A stretch of DNA of 64,000 bases from Heterobilharzia americana (Eukaryota; Platyhelminthes; Trematoda; Strigeidida; Schistosomatidae). The notes beneath the pieces are model-generated. The model was not told the origin of the DNA. It ran no database searches and worked only from the letters and a program-made list of their open reading frames with translations. Every line of letters begins with the position of its first letter. The stretch's first letter is position 1. Positions 34,117-45,039 of the stretch are shown piece after piece. The stretch is from the NCBI GenBank assembly GCA_944470555.2, contig OX104127.1:27233661-27297660 (forward strand), given 5' to 3'. Both the position numbers and the translations under genes were made by a program.

Positions 34117-35252
34117 ATGCTTCGTCTATTGGTTATCCTCGTTGTCTTCAGTTTCCTTGCATCTCCATTGGATGCTGCATGTGAGTTGCATTTTCGATTT
34201 CATTTTTCTGTGCATGTGTTATTTGTATTCTTTGATTTCACGTTGATTGCACACAGACGGTGTAGCATGATAATTCTCAATCTCTCTCCACTTGATTCTG
34301 TAGTCTAGGTGCTAATTGTTATCGACATCACACATCATCAGGGTGAAACTAAATGTGTTTGTTCACCAATGAAATTCTGAAAGTGACAAACAGGAAGGAG
34401 TTTGATTTCCTTAGCGACAGATGCCTATCTACTATGATCGACTGTGTAGATCTGAGAAATCAGTCACTGGAGGATGTTGCACAATTGCCATCACCTGAGT
34501 GCATGTGACGGACGATAAAGCAGTGTTGAGTTCGTGTGGATTGTGTTCCGAATGTGGATTGATGTGATTAGAGATTGTATCCCTTTGTTGACTGACATCA
34601 GCGTCTGCAACTGAGAAACACTGATAATCTTCATGCACATACACTTGTCATGCCAATTGTGTAGTGTGTGTATCATAATTCGAGATGTGTTATGAGTGAC
34701 ATGAAATTGATCGGTTTATTTGTAAATGGTCGGTATTACACAGAACATGATGCTTCAGTGGATTGTTCATTAGCTTATCATTGATAGCTAATATAAGGAC
34801 AGTTGACTTCATTTTTCGCCAGCACATTGAGTGCGACTTTATTGTAAATCACATTGAATATCCGTAATCCTCGACATGTTGTGTTAAGACTAGTTGTTTC
34901 CCATCAGGTCAGTCTGTGAAAGTACACAGTGGAATGGGGAAGAACACAAGGCGACCAGTCGTCACTGCTGACACAATTGATCATGAGCACTACTCTTTCA
35001 TTAAACAATCCTAGACGATGAGTGTTTTATGTTTCACTTATACGTAACTTCTACATCTTTCTATTCCGTCTTTCAGATAGTTGTCGTCGAGTGCGTCAAC
35101 CGTGCTCAAACGGCAGGCAGTGTTGTGGATATATGAGATGTATTCGAGGACAATGTCAGTGTGTACGTTATGGTCTACCATGTAGTCGGTTGTCTCCATG
35201 TTGTCCTGGAGCAATATGTAAACGTGGAAGATGCAGACGCTTCTACAAATGA
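34117..35252 (+). CDS. Secreted double-knottin-type cysteine-rich peptide, right-arm copy (two exons)
   Basis: Coding exon 1 is 34117-34180: a signal peptide starting MLRLL, a valine/leucine core, and SPLDAA with a plausible cleavage site. Donor GTGAGT follows in phase 1; the acceptor is CGTCTTTCAG at 35076. Exon 2 (35077-35252) gives 57 residues and TGA, 79 residues in total. The mature part is basic and has two modules with identical spacing C-x6-C-x5-C-C-x4-C-x4-C, separated by one residue. That spacing fits the inhibitor cystine knot fold, so a two-knot peptide is predicted. Knottins act as channel ligands, protease inhibitors, antimicrobials or signalling molecules; which applies here cannot be told. 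An AATAAA follows at 35298. In both arms the gene is intact. Confidence 0.75.
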
Positions 35253-35297
35253 AGACATGCACTTCGATAATGCAAATAATTGTGATGTAGATAGATA

Positions 35298-35303
35298 AAT
35301 AAA
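35298..35303 (+). terminator. Poly(A) signal of the right-arm peptide gene
   Basis: AATAAA occurs 46 bases after the stop codon. The mirror in the left arm is 15589-15594 on the - strand. Confidence 0.6.
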
Positions 35304-35419
35304 TCTCTCCACCTTCCATTGATAATCTTCTTTTGATAGTGAATTCGTTGTGTGAGTCATTGTTGGGTGAACAAGACTGCTTTTGAGATGCCGCATACTG
35401 CGAATATCCTTAAAGTTTT

Positions 35420-35810
35420 CAGAATACCGAAAGTAGATTTTGACTGTTGAAATGTCTCACAATAGTTGAAATGGTGGCAGGTATGCTGAAATCAGCTAAA
35501 TATTGACTCAGAACATACTCATATATCTGAGGTGTTCTTCAATGAGTACATAGTATGCATATGGCTACGTCTGACCACCATAGTCTTCAAGTTTCACAAG
35601 GAAATAAATAGAAAAACAAGACGAGTAGCAACGGGATAACTAGTATCTCCAGTCATACCGAACATATTTATATACGGTGGGGAATACGAGGATGTTGAAT
35701 CGTACTCCAGAGATATGGTGATGATTGTGCATGGCAAATTTCCCATGTCGATCATGTTGACAACTGTTTCACACATATAAAATCACTAGTACAGTAATCA
35801 GTAATACAGT
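35420..35810 (+). pseudogene. Highly decayed Penelope-like RT fragment (right arm)
   Basis: The mirror of 15080-15470. It lies just downstream of the peptide gene poly(A) signal. A diverged direct copy follows at 38130-38470, so this stretch and its flank were duplicated before the gypsy debris between them was acquired or exposed. Confidence 0.55.
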
Positions 35811-36286
35811 CTTCAGGAATGTAAAGAACTACGGTATGTATCTGCGTTTCATGTCATCTCATCTAATTGCAGTTGATACAGGTTAAGTCGAGTATGTAAA
35901 TACAACATACGAGGAACAAGCTAGTGTGTCGCAGAAATTAAATGTGGAATGAGGCATATGAAGGAAGCACAGCTGCTTCATAGTATTCCTCTAGAGTTGA
36001 TCTGGAAAATTGTAGGAACACAAAGATGAGTGAGATATTGATAGTAGTATGAATGGCAGTGACCACATCACTAGTGTTAGGGTGAAGATGTTCTCACTCC
36101 TTCACGTCTTCTACATTTCGCATTTTGCACTAACCTCCGTCTTCAATTCCCTCATTCTCCCACACAAATGCGTCCACCTTGATGTCAACACATTTCTATC
36201 CACCAGTTCATTGGAGACTACTGTAAAGCATGGCAACTTGAACCGCTGCAATAGTGAGCAAGCTACTATGCTAATCTTGTCTGTCT

Positions 36287-38115
36287 GTATGGCTTTTATC
36301 ACCTACTTCAATTTTAGGGTCTGACTTCTGAAGGCGAATATGTCTTAATTGGTCCCGTTCCACTGAATATTCACCGTATGCAATCTCATGTAGTTCATTT
36401 TTTTCTTCTGATTTTCATAAGGAGTCTACCAATCAATTATCTTTCGCTACCAGGTGACCGATTGTGAAATCTTGCATTCGTAACATCCGATGTGACAATT
36501 TTCCTCTAGGGTCTCTAGCTGTCTTTAGCCACTATAGATGTCTACGATAAGTTTTAATATAGAATTGTTTACCTGGGAGGTACGATCTGCACTTCTCAAG
36601 TGCCCAAATTATCATTAGGTATCCTTTTTCAGTCGTGGAATATTTCTGCTGTGCAAGCGTCAGTCCATGGCTGACATACTCCACTACTCCTTCAGTCTGT
36701 CTCAGAACTTCGCCTATTCAATAATTGTTTGTATCGGTGGACAAAATGAATGGTCTACCGATATCGGTACTTTTAAAGTCATCTCTTGGTCATTTTGGAG
36801 TCCTTTGATGTGATCAAACTTTTTTTGTACCTCCTCTATGCATGTAAATTTAAGGTTAGAAAGTAGCTTGTATAAAGATGCTGCTACCTCGTCGAAAATT
36901 TCGAGCAATAAACCATAGAATTCCGCTCTACCCAAGAACTGTCACAGTTTCCTCTTTGAACTCGGCACTAGAATGGTTTTAACCCTCAGAATTTTCTCAC
37001 GTAATGCTTTTGTTTCACCGTTTCCAACTTTATGTCCTAGTGAGGTCACACTCGTCGTGGATATCTAAGATTTTGTCTGACTGATACGAAGTCCAAACTA
37101 GTCAATTCCTCTCAAAACGACTTCCATGCGTTCCAGATGTTCGACTTCCGTCTAACTACACACTACCGGATCGTCACCACCACCCCCACGTTCTCTAACT
37201 TCTTCAACAACGACATCATAAACCTAGTGTTCTTGCTTGTATTACACCGTCGTATCCTGGACTCCACTGCTAGCCACTATCCATCATTAACCGTCTAAAT
37301 GTAAATGACGTGCCTACAAGACCAAATGGCTGTCGCTTGAATTGGTATTGCTTATTGCCCACAATGAATGCTGTTTCCTATTTATTGCTTTCTTTTATTG
37401 GTAGCTCCCAGTAGCCTGATCACAGGTCCAGAAATGTGAATACTTCGCATTCAGCAGACGATCTGGGGTTTCAGCTACAGTCGGCATGGCACACGGCTTC
37501 AGTTGCGTTATGCCATTTAACCCTTGGAAATCAATACAGAACCTATATTTTCCACTGGACATTCTTACTGAAAGCACTGGCAAACTGTAAGGGCTGTCAG
37601 TCTCTTCAATAATGCCTTCATTTAGGATTTTCTGAGCCTGACGCCCAACTCCTTTTTCTAAGTGACATGGCATTCGCCGAGTTATAAATGTTATCATTCT
37701 TTGACTTCTCATGGGGATTTCATGCTAAACCTTGTCACAGTATCTGTAGGGGTCTCCATCTCCCGTGAACGATCTGTCCTACTTTTTAGCCAAGTTCATG
37801 ATGTTTGGTGCATCTGTGTGTGGTGCTTTTGATACTTCAACCTCTACTACTTTGCTGTTCCCCTGAGTGGTGAACAACCAATACTTTGCAGCCACTGTTT
37901 CCATTCTCGTGTTAATAACTGCACCCACTTCTCTCAAAATATCAACACCTAGGATTGTCCGTTGTAGACAGGTGATCACAATGAATGGAAATCTAATTTC
38001 TCAACTTGGAATCTCGACGGCATAATCTGATAAGCCTGCAATTTCTAATGTATACCCATCTACCGTAAGAGCCGTTAGCGCAAGTCTTCTTATGTTCTGA
38101 AACTGACTCTTATCT
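36287..38115 (-). mobile_element. Ty3/gypsy retrotransposon pol fragment, degenerate
   Basis: Read on the - strand the order is protease end (ALTVDGYTLEIAG, then RTILGVDILREVGAVI, 37979 downwards), RT fingers and palm (ILNEGIIEETDSPYSLPVLS and KYRFCIDFQGLNGITQLKP, 37395-37712), RT thumb (FKSTCIEEV-like, LQNDQEM, 36714-36935) and RNase H (VVEYVSHGLTLAQQKYSTTE, then WALEKCRSYLPGKQF, about 36575-36690). Many frameshifts. No LTR or integrase is seen. It ends exactly where the inverted-repeat arm begins. Confidence 0.85.
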
Positions 38116-38840
38116 ACTGGCTAGACTGCTGAAATATCCCTCAATACCTGAAATGACGCTAGGTATACTGAAATCAGATAAATATTGACTCAGAACCTGC
38201 TCATACATCTGAGGTATTCGTTGATGAGTACAAAGTGTTCAGTAAGTTGTTTTCAACCATCATAGTCTTCAAGTTTCACGACGAATTATACAGACTAACA
38301 GAAGAAGTACCAACAGGATAACCCTTATCCTCAGTCATACCAAACACATGTATAAATAGTTAGGAACACATGGATGTCGCATCCTACTTCAGAGATATGG
38401 TGGTGATGGTGCATGATAAATTTACCAAGTCGATCATATTGACAAATACTTCACACATATAAACTCATTAGTAGGTGCAATCCAGTTCACTTATTAGCTA
38501 CACAATGAACACTGAGAATCAGCTAAGTTGCTTTACAAAAAAAAGAAAGACTGATGGTGGTTTGGATACTGCAGTCTGCAGGAACGTAAAGCACTCAGGT
38601 ATGTATCTACACTTCATGTCATCTCATCCAACTGCAGTTGACACAGGTTAAATCGAGTATATAAATGTAACACCTGAGGAACAAGCTAGTGTGTGGAAGA
38701 AATGAAATGTAGAATGAAGCACATGAAGGAAGCACAACTGATCTATGGTGTTCCCCTAGAGTTGATCAGGAAAATTGTAGCAATACAAACAGGAAATAGT
38801 AATAATAGTATGAAAGCACTGACTACACCATTGGGAAGGA
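38115..38840. repeat. Diverged copy of 35450-36075
   Basis: Matching landmarks in the same order and orientation include TAAATATTGACTCAGAAC, TAGTCTTCAAGTTTCAC, CTTCATGTCATCTCATC, GTTGACACAGGTTAAATCGA and AGGAACAAGCTAGTGTGTG. It contains an extra segment of about 100 bases near 38475-38580. The left part is Penelope-derived. Confidence 0.75.
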
Positions 38841-39390
38841 ATCCAAGGATGCTTTCGTGCTAGCATATGTGTAGAGGACATCAATAGCCATGCAGAATTT
38901 TCGATAAGGCTGGAATTAAGACAGCCTCCTTATTTTCAATCTTACTCAGAGATACACTTTATCAACCTAGACTTTCTGTTAAATCAGCCAGACAAAGTAA
39001 TTTCATCAATGAAAGACTGTGTGATGACTGTGTAGTCAATTAGTTTGGTCAAGACAGCAGATCTGGGTCGGTTGGATTATTGAGACATGGGAATAAAACA
39101 TCTTACCAAGTCCGATAGTACAGGTATATCTCAGGTACTTCAAGGCATGCATTATTAAACGAACACGCAGTAGGGTGGGATAAAGCAAATGAACTTCACT
39201 TCACTGTAGTAAGTTCGAGAAAGAGAGATAATGAGTACAAACGCAACTCATGTAACAAGAATCATTCAACATTCCTACGAGAGATCGTGAAAATGTGACT
39301 ATCATTGAAACACAAATAACACAAGGTGATGGGACTACAAGACTCAGATGTCGGAGGTTTAGTGATTACCCTGATAAGATCATGAGCAAT
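38841..39390. other. No gene recognised
   Basis: Mixed sequence; I see no frames above background and no family motif. Confidence 0.4.
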
Positions 39391-39394
39391 AATC

Positions 39395-40530
39395 TGTGCT
39401 CGAAACGTCATAAGTTGAGTAAAAGTTAACCAGTGTGTCAAATATTGAGAAACCTATTATGACTTTCGAGGGCAGTTTTTTTCCAAGTTGCAGGCTTATA
39501 GTATACCCATTTGGTGCGTCCTCCTCTATACTACTCAATAGAAAGGAGTAGTAAAATTCAACTTTTTCACACACAACCATCAAAAACATTCATTGTTCAC
39601 TTTCAACGAAATGGTATATTGTTCATCAGTTTAAACATTCCAGTATATCAGCATCTTGCATGTTTCACAACTAAATTGTGCTCTTCTAAGTTGTTTTGCT
39701 GACGGTAATTCTTTTCTTGAACTCTCGTTTATATGCAGCCCAGCAAATATGTAGAATTTTGAAATTCACCATTGGAACATCAGTCCCACGTGGTACAGAG
39801 ATCTTGGGGAAATAGAACTTCCCATCACTTTTCTATGCCACGGTCATCTCACTGTATACACGAGCGTTATTAAAACGTTGATGTAAATGGGATGAATACG
39901 GTAAATCATTACAAGCAATCAAAGTGTCTTTGAACAGCCGAATGTCTAGTGTCTTCTCACTCATAGCAGCTTCAAGTTCGCTTTTCTCAAGACTGACTTA
40001 GGAGATATTGTCCAATATAGGAAGTAGTGGCTGCAGCAGGCTATGGTTACCCCATCAGTTTGATGGTAGAACTTGTTGAAAAATTGGAAGTGAAGAAACC
40101 GTGCACAGAATGAAATTGGTCGATGAAATGGTGTCATAAATTGAGATGCTTACAGATGATATCTAAATTTTCCTGAAAAGAAGAGTTTATGAACTTGTTG
40201 ATAACATGGATGTAGTTCATTTTTTCAACAAATTGGAGGTGGTCACTAAGTATATATGCAACCAATGGTTAATGAACGGGTTCCTATTTCTCAGACGGAC
40301 AATGAGACATTCCGACTTGAAGAGAATTAATCGTAGTGAAAACGTGTCCGAGTGGTCTGTTTTGCATTAAAATTTTCAGTAATGTAGAGATATGCGGAAG
40401 ACGGTATCCTATGGGCTGCAGATCACCATATGCACAACTACTAGTCATTTGTTTTAACATGAGTTCTTCCATCATATTTTGTAAGTAACCATTCTTTTAT
40501 ATCCGTCAAAACATCCTGCCAGTTATCAAA
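39395..40530 (-). pseudogene. Decayed exons of the unrecognised gene, inverted third copy
   Basis: From 40530 downwards I read IFDNWQDVLTDIKEWLLTKYDG, broken here as NWQDVLTDIKEWLLTKYDG (about 40465-40525), an acceptor-like CTTCTTTTCAG near 40175, ELEAAMSEKTLDIRLF near 39960, SDGKFYFPKIS near 39820, KREFKKRITVSK near 39715, and EFYYSFLLSSIEEDAPNGYT with LGKKLPSKVIIG (39470-39580). These recur in the block at 30720-31926 and at 44850-45030. Several frames and one stop separate the pieces. Confidence 0.5.
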
Positions 40531-40539
40531 TATGGATTT

Positions 40540-41170
40540 CAGTGCTCCATGATAACATTGTTCATTGACATTTTCTGGTCATGAAGATCAGGTGTAAAGC
40601 GTTTGATTGCGATTGATTTAGCAGATTGAAGTGACTGATAGGTTGTTTGTTGATTTATTACTATAAGGCTGCAGATACATCTATTGTGTTGTGAATCAAC
40701 TGAATGACGTGTTACTGAGCTTGTGTCACAGACTCTATGACAAATGTTTTGGGGATGCGTGAGTACTAGTGAATTGTATCGACCGATTCTTCTCCTGGGA
40801 TGCTTGTGAGTGGTTATGGATACCGTACCACGTGAAGTGTGTCTTTCTGGAGGCAAATGGACAATACTCATGTAACCGGTCCCAGTCTGCTTGACAGCCA
40901 CTGACTCAGAATATGTAATGTAAAAGCAATCAAATATTATGAGCTCTAATGCCACGTTGGTGTACAAACTTTGATCAGACTGAATAAAACTAGGTGGCGT
41001 TAGTCTGGTGGTTTGAGGTCATTGTAGGTCGTTCGGAAGGTTACTATCAGCTTCAGTAATTCACCAAGTCATCTCTTTATTCGATTTTCTCTTGTTTACA
41101 TCCTGTGTTTAATTTCACTACAAAACTCAGAATGATGCTCAAGGTAAGAACGCAAATGATTGTTATCAGA
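40540..41170. repeat. Old inverted duplication block A', partner of 29170-30080
   Basis: A 142-codon frame on the - strand (40539-40967) corresponds to the broken + strand frame at 29630-29821 (SVAVKQTGTGYMSIVHL). It may be a protein-coding relic or simply a long open shadow. The block continues collinearly with the decayed exons to its left. Confidence 0.7.
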
Positions 41171-41850
41171 TTGCATTTGAAAAAGACTCTAGGAAGTATT
41201 CGAACTGATTAGACCAGCCTTCAATGAGAGACAGCTTCAATGAACCGGTCAAGTCATGAAGTGTGGTGAGGGAATTCTCAGCACTCACCTATGACAACCT
41301 CTCTTATATGAAACAGTTGTCACATAAGACAACACCCCACTCGTCTGTATGATATATATCATCAACTGGTGGGTGAGAACACAGACTTTGTAAATAAGAA
41401 ATTAGACGTGCATGAAGATAATAAAACAATTCGTTGGTTATACACTTGCATGAAGATCAACAAGTACTATGTGCTCTGAAATGTCAGCCTCCTGACAGAT
41501 GACGACAAACCAGGTGAACCATGTATGAAGACTGTTTGGAAAATCTAGGAGAGAATGTGTCACGCTGGTTCACAGGTGTCAGTACATTAGTTATTCTACT
41601 CGGATATGGGCAGCTATTTACTGTTTCTTGTTATTTGTGTGTTGAAGTACACCTTGCTATACTTTTCCCCTAAAAACCCTCACTGTAACCTCATAATTTG
41701 AGACCTACTACATTACACAACTTGAACGTGTGACATAGAAAGAAACTTTCATATCTTTCCCAGATACTCACACATAAACACACACAGACGGAGATATAAA
41801 TTCCTTAACCTAAACATCATATTCTCTGTAAATTGTTCATAGTTATCAAA
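41170..41850. other. No gene recognised
   Basis: No leader, domain or repeat is identified. A donor-like GTGAGTGC lies on the - strand at 41273-41280, but I find no coding exon before it. Confidence 0.35.
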
Positions 41851-42208
41851 GCGTGAGTGATGAGCGTATGCGGCCGCTGACTTTCAAAACAAGAAAGGAA
41901 GATGTATCTCTTACTGCTGTGAATGATTCAAGTGATCTGCTTGAATATCTGAGGTACTAAATTTTCCATCTGTTATACTGCATCTAATTTTTCCTCTGAT
42001 CATATTATACATTCAGACACATTTTTAAAAAGCTTCAGACCTACTGCGATGGTAGTATCAAGTAAGATCAAGAAAAAACATCACAGTGGATGCCAACGTG
42101 ATTTGAAGCGAAAAACCTTATCTCAAATGACTCTACCTGAAATTATATACGCGAACTGTAGGTCACTGCGAGGAAATGTAGATTACTTACAATCTCATAT
42201 CCTCTGAT

Positions 42209-42394
42209 GTGTACCGTAATATTGGAGTAATTACACTGCAAGAAACTTGGTTACATGAATTTTATGGTGACAATTTGATTTCTCTCAATGATTTCGAAAA
42301 TTTCCGTCATGGTCGATACAGCTCTATTAAGAAACGTGGAGGTGGAGTAGCCATCTTCATCAATACTTATTGGTGCATTTCGAGTTATACATGA
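42209..42394 (+). pseudogene. LINE endonuclease N-terminal fragment
   Basis: The frame contains ITLQETWLHE, whose glutamate is the metal-binding residue of APE-type endonucleases, and GGGVAIFI. It stops at 42392, before the catalytic histidine region. Decayed pieces (GDSNSC near 42570 and SNHRVI near 42730) follow in other frames. Confidence 0.75.
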
Positions 42395-42848
42395 CTACAT
42401 GGATCGAATCACTGTGAAATGCCACCTAAAACATTTGAACAAATTTCCCTTTACTTACATAACAAGTAGTTATGTGACGCCTGGTTAAAGTTTCTTTGAA
42501 TTATCCAGTCTGTCTGATATTTTCACAGAATTCTGAGTCCTTAAACTCCATAGTTCCCTGTCGATAATATGTGGTGATTCCAATTCCTGTGACCAAAGCC
42601 TTATCAAAACTCATGGTCATCAAAATGTTGTTAATTTCACAACACGTCAGGATGAAACACTAGACCTGATATTCGTCAATCATACTGATATGTACGAAAC
42701 TCGAAAGAGATCCCTACTGCCCACCTCAAATCATCGCGTCATACGTGTTTTACCCTAAATATATGGCAAACTACACAGAACAGTTTTCACATATAAGAAG
42801 TTTGTACGTAGAAACTATTCACTTAGTAACATACTTAATCTAAGAGAA

Positions 42849-43337
42849 ATGCTACATTGTACAAATAGGAACACATTTGACAGCGATGTTTTGAACGATA
42901 ATATTGATAGTGTGAAATGCTATCTCAAGTTCTGCCTGGATATATGTTGCCCCAGTGAAGAGCTTTTTCTATACTTCAATCGTATTTCTTCTCCCCAGCT
43001 TAAGAAACTCAAAAGAGAAAAAGCAAGACTATATAAAGTAAGTGATCATGCTGGTGCTCGTCAATTGAACTTTTTAATTAGATTGGAAATTAAACGTCTG
43101 AGTCTACTATACAACCACAAACTGCTGTCATGTAAAGGCTCTTCCAGCATGTGGGAACCTTTTAAAGACCCCAGTGGTAATAATCACCTTAGTAAAGAAG
43201 CACATGTCAACGTCTGTGACTTGAACAAATCGTTTATTCGTCAACCCACTTGTCAGATCCTACTTTGTATATGTCTGATGAAGAACGTTGTCCAGAGTTC
43301 ACCGCAAAAGATGTTTTCAAATGTCTCAAATCCCTGA
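42849..43337 (+). pseudogene. LINE endonuclease-RT linker
   Basis: A 162-codon frame includes KCYLKFCLDICCPSEE, LKKLKREKARLYK and RLSLLYNHKLLS, the usual connector between endonuclease and RT. It is frameshifted into the RT frame at about 43250. Confidence 0.65.
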
Positions 43338-44030
43338 ACCCTTCACACAGTTCGGGTCCGGAAGGTATGTCAAGCTTCGTATTCATGAAGTGTACCGACA
43401 GTTTATGCCATCCATTAGCCATATTCCTACCAGTTGCATGGAAAGATATAAAGATACTCTTCGTATCTAACTCGAAGACTCTAGGTGCAAGTACAAAATA
43501 CCGTCCGATTTCAGTCACCTCTCCGTTCTTAAAAAGAATGGAGGAGCTAATAATACCTTTGTTCGAACTCTCACTGAAGGCATTCGAAGACCCTAATCAA
43601 TTTGTATATAAAAGCAGAAGAAGCACTTTGGATCGCATCACTCTCTTGTATCACTCACTATATTCCTTATAGTTTTGATAGAAATCCCAAGTATGTCAGG
43701 TGTACCTTTTAAGACCATACTTCTGCATTTGATTCTGTCCCCAGCCCTCTTTTTGCAGGACAGGCTAACTGGGACAAACACTGAGTCCTGGATAATCAGC
43801 TGGCTGTATTCCCATTTCTCCGATAGGAAACAATGTACTGTTTATAGAAGGAAGTACTCCACTTCATTGATTACTGTGACCGGTGTTCCCTAAGGAGCCA
43901 TCCTTTCCCCATATCCTTTCTCATTCTTTTTCCATTACTTGCCATTTTCAGCTGGTATCAATTTCATTAAACATGCTGATGAACCAACAGTTTCTATACC
44001 TATCTCCTTTTCAGCAGATTGTTCCCAAAT
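43250..44030 (+). pseudogene. LINE reverse transcriptase
   Basis: Motifs are in order: HSSGPEGMSSFVF (43340-43380), TKYRPISVTSPFLKRMEELI, PNQFVYKSRRSTLD, then with frameshifts GTNTESWIISWLYSHFSDRK and VTGVP followed by a stop where GAILSP is expected (43890). The catalytic box is HADE near 43970 instead of YADD or FADD, so it is inactive. Confidence 0.8.
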
Positions 44031-44439
44031 GATCTACTGATAGACGATGCCCCCCCACCCGAGAATGTTCTTATGCTTAATTCCTCAAAACGTCAGACCA
44101 TAAACTTTAGTTTTAGACGTGGATGTAACCCATTCCTGTTCTATTGGTATTTGCGCAATACCAATTGCAATACCAAAAATTAAAAATCTCATGGAAGACT
44201 TACGTATGAAAGGTGTGTGTTCAAAAGTAAAGCAAAGGTTTCCAGTGATTTTTACATGTATCAGCAACATGACCTGTTTAATGAGCAAGTGAAAATAATG
44301 CATAAATTTTAGTGAGTAAATTTGGTAATCATTTTCTGTTTTCCAACATAATTATTAACAGTAGAATTACTCGCAAGTTTTGCTTGATGGAAATGGCAAA
44401 ATGAATAAGGCATTGTAACGATTAATACTATTTGTTGAG

Positions 44440-44720
44440 ATAATTGTAATTCTGCGTTGTTTTACTGGATTGAATTGTTCCAGCTCTGTGGGCTCTTATA
44501 AGGATGCCTCGATACTGTCCGAATATTTATTATGATAATTTGTTTGGTTGTAGCTAGTAGAGGAATGCAAGATGAGGGTTTCACCCTATCTGGAACTCGT
44601 CAGCTGGATGTACCAGCATCTCAGTTAGGCTGGGACGCAGTACCTGTCACTTCAAAAATAAGAGCGTTGTCCACTACGCCACAACTATGGGCACTTTTTG
44701 TACAACGGGTATTATTATTG
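44440..44720. repeat. Sm-alpha-like short repeat, second copy
   Basis: 44450-44515 matches 4735-4810 on the same strand (TTGTAATTC..GTTGTT..ACTGG, CCTCGATA). The following part carries a hammerhead-like motif on the opposite strand, so two copies may overlap head to head. Confidence 0.55.
44557..44613 (-). ncRNA. Hammerhead ribozyme motif, probably decayed
   Basis: On the - strand GTACATCCAG leads into the core CTGACGAG (44596-44603), stem II TTCCAGATAGGG, then TGAAAC (GAAA at 44579-44582) and a downstream CATTCCTCTAC in the place of the cleavage-side strand. Stem II pairs only in part. The cores match the Sm-alpha consensus I know (CCAGCTGACGAGTCCCAAAT). Confidence 0.6.
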
Positions 44721-44849
44721 TCATAATAAGTATTGTAGAGGTGTTTGTAACTAGTAGGTTTGATTTTGACAAGAGTGAATTCTAGAATTGTTGTGTCTTA
44801 ACAGAATACACATTAAAGAAAGCCATGATATCTTTTCCGGGCAGTTCTT

Positions 44850-45030
44850 TTCGACTTTCAGGTTACTTCTGTACCTTTTCAATATAACCCTGCTTCATAC
44901 TCCTTACTCTTAGTGAGTAGTATAATTCATTTTTCCAACATATTAGTTTATCCATAACTTATATAGTTCATTACCGTCGGAATAGTGCTTTGTTTATCAT
45001 CTTAGCATTCCAGTATATCCGTATTCTGCA
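44850..45030 (-). pseudogene. Fragment of the unrecognised decayed gene, fourth copy
   Basis: On the - strand, LYYSLRVRSMKQGY and ESRKELPGKDIMAFF parallel FYYSFLLSSIEED and LGKKLPSKVIIGFS at 39470-39580. It is interrupted by a stop. Nothing further of the gene is recognised towards 45400. Confidence 0.5.
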
Positions 45031-45039
45031 TATATAACG

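Larger units (their letters stand above)
31927..36286. repeat. Right arm of the 4360-bp inverted repeat
   Basis: It mirrors 14606-18965. At its inner end (31927) it begins inside RTE sequence, next to decayed gene fragments. At its outer end (36286) it abuts Ty3/gypsy debris, whereas the left arm is flanked by unrelated sequence at 14605. No short direct duplication is evident at the junctions. Confidence 0.97.
41855..44095 (+). mobile_element. CR1/Jockey-group LINE, degenerate
   Basis: A - to + scan shows one element on the + strand: a short leader frame (MSDERMRPLTFKTRKE, 41860), then NCRSLRGNVDYLQSH (42150), the endonuclease start GVITLQETWLHEFYGDN (42223 on), an SxP-type linker, and an RT (43250-44030). 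The style, with YRPISVTSPFLK and STLDRITLLYHS, fits the CR1-like elements reported in schistosomes (SR1, Pido). Stops and frameshifts are frequent, and the 3' end is not recognisable. Confidence 0.8.

Noticed and set aside
14606..36286. Treating the two peptide-gene copies as independent paralogues
   Set aside because: They lie in arms identical well beyond the gene, so they are one recent duplication and not separate family members.
40539..40967. 142-codon - strand frame as an intact gene
   Set aside because: It has a decayed counterpart at 29630-30060 and no start or splice context. It is described as part of an old duplication instead, since coding status is unclear.
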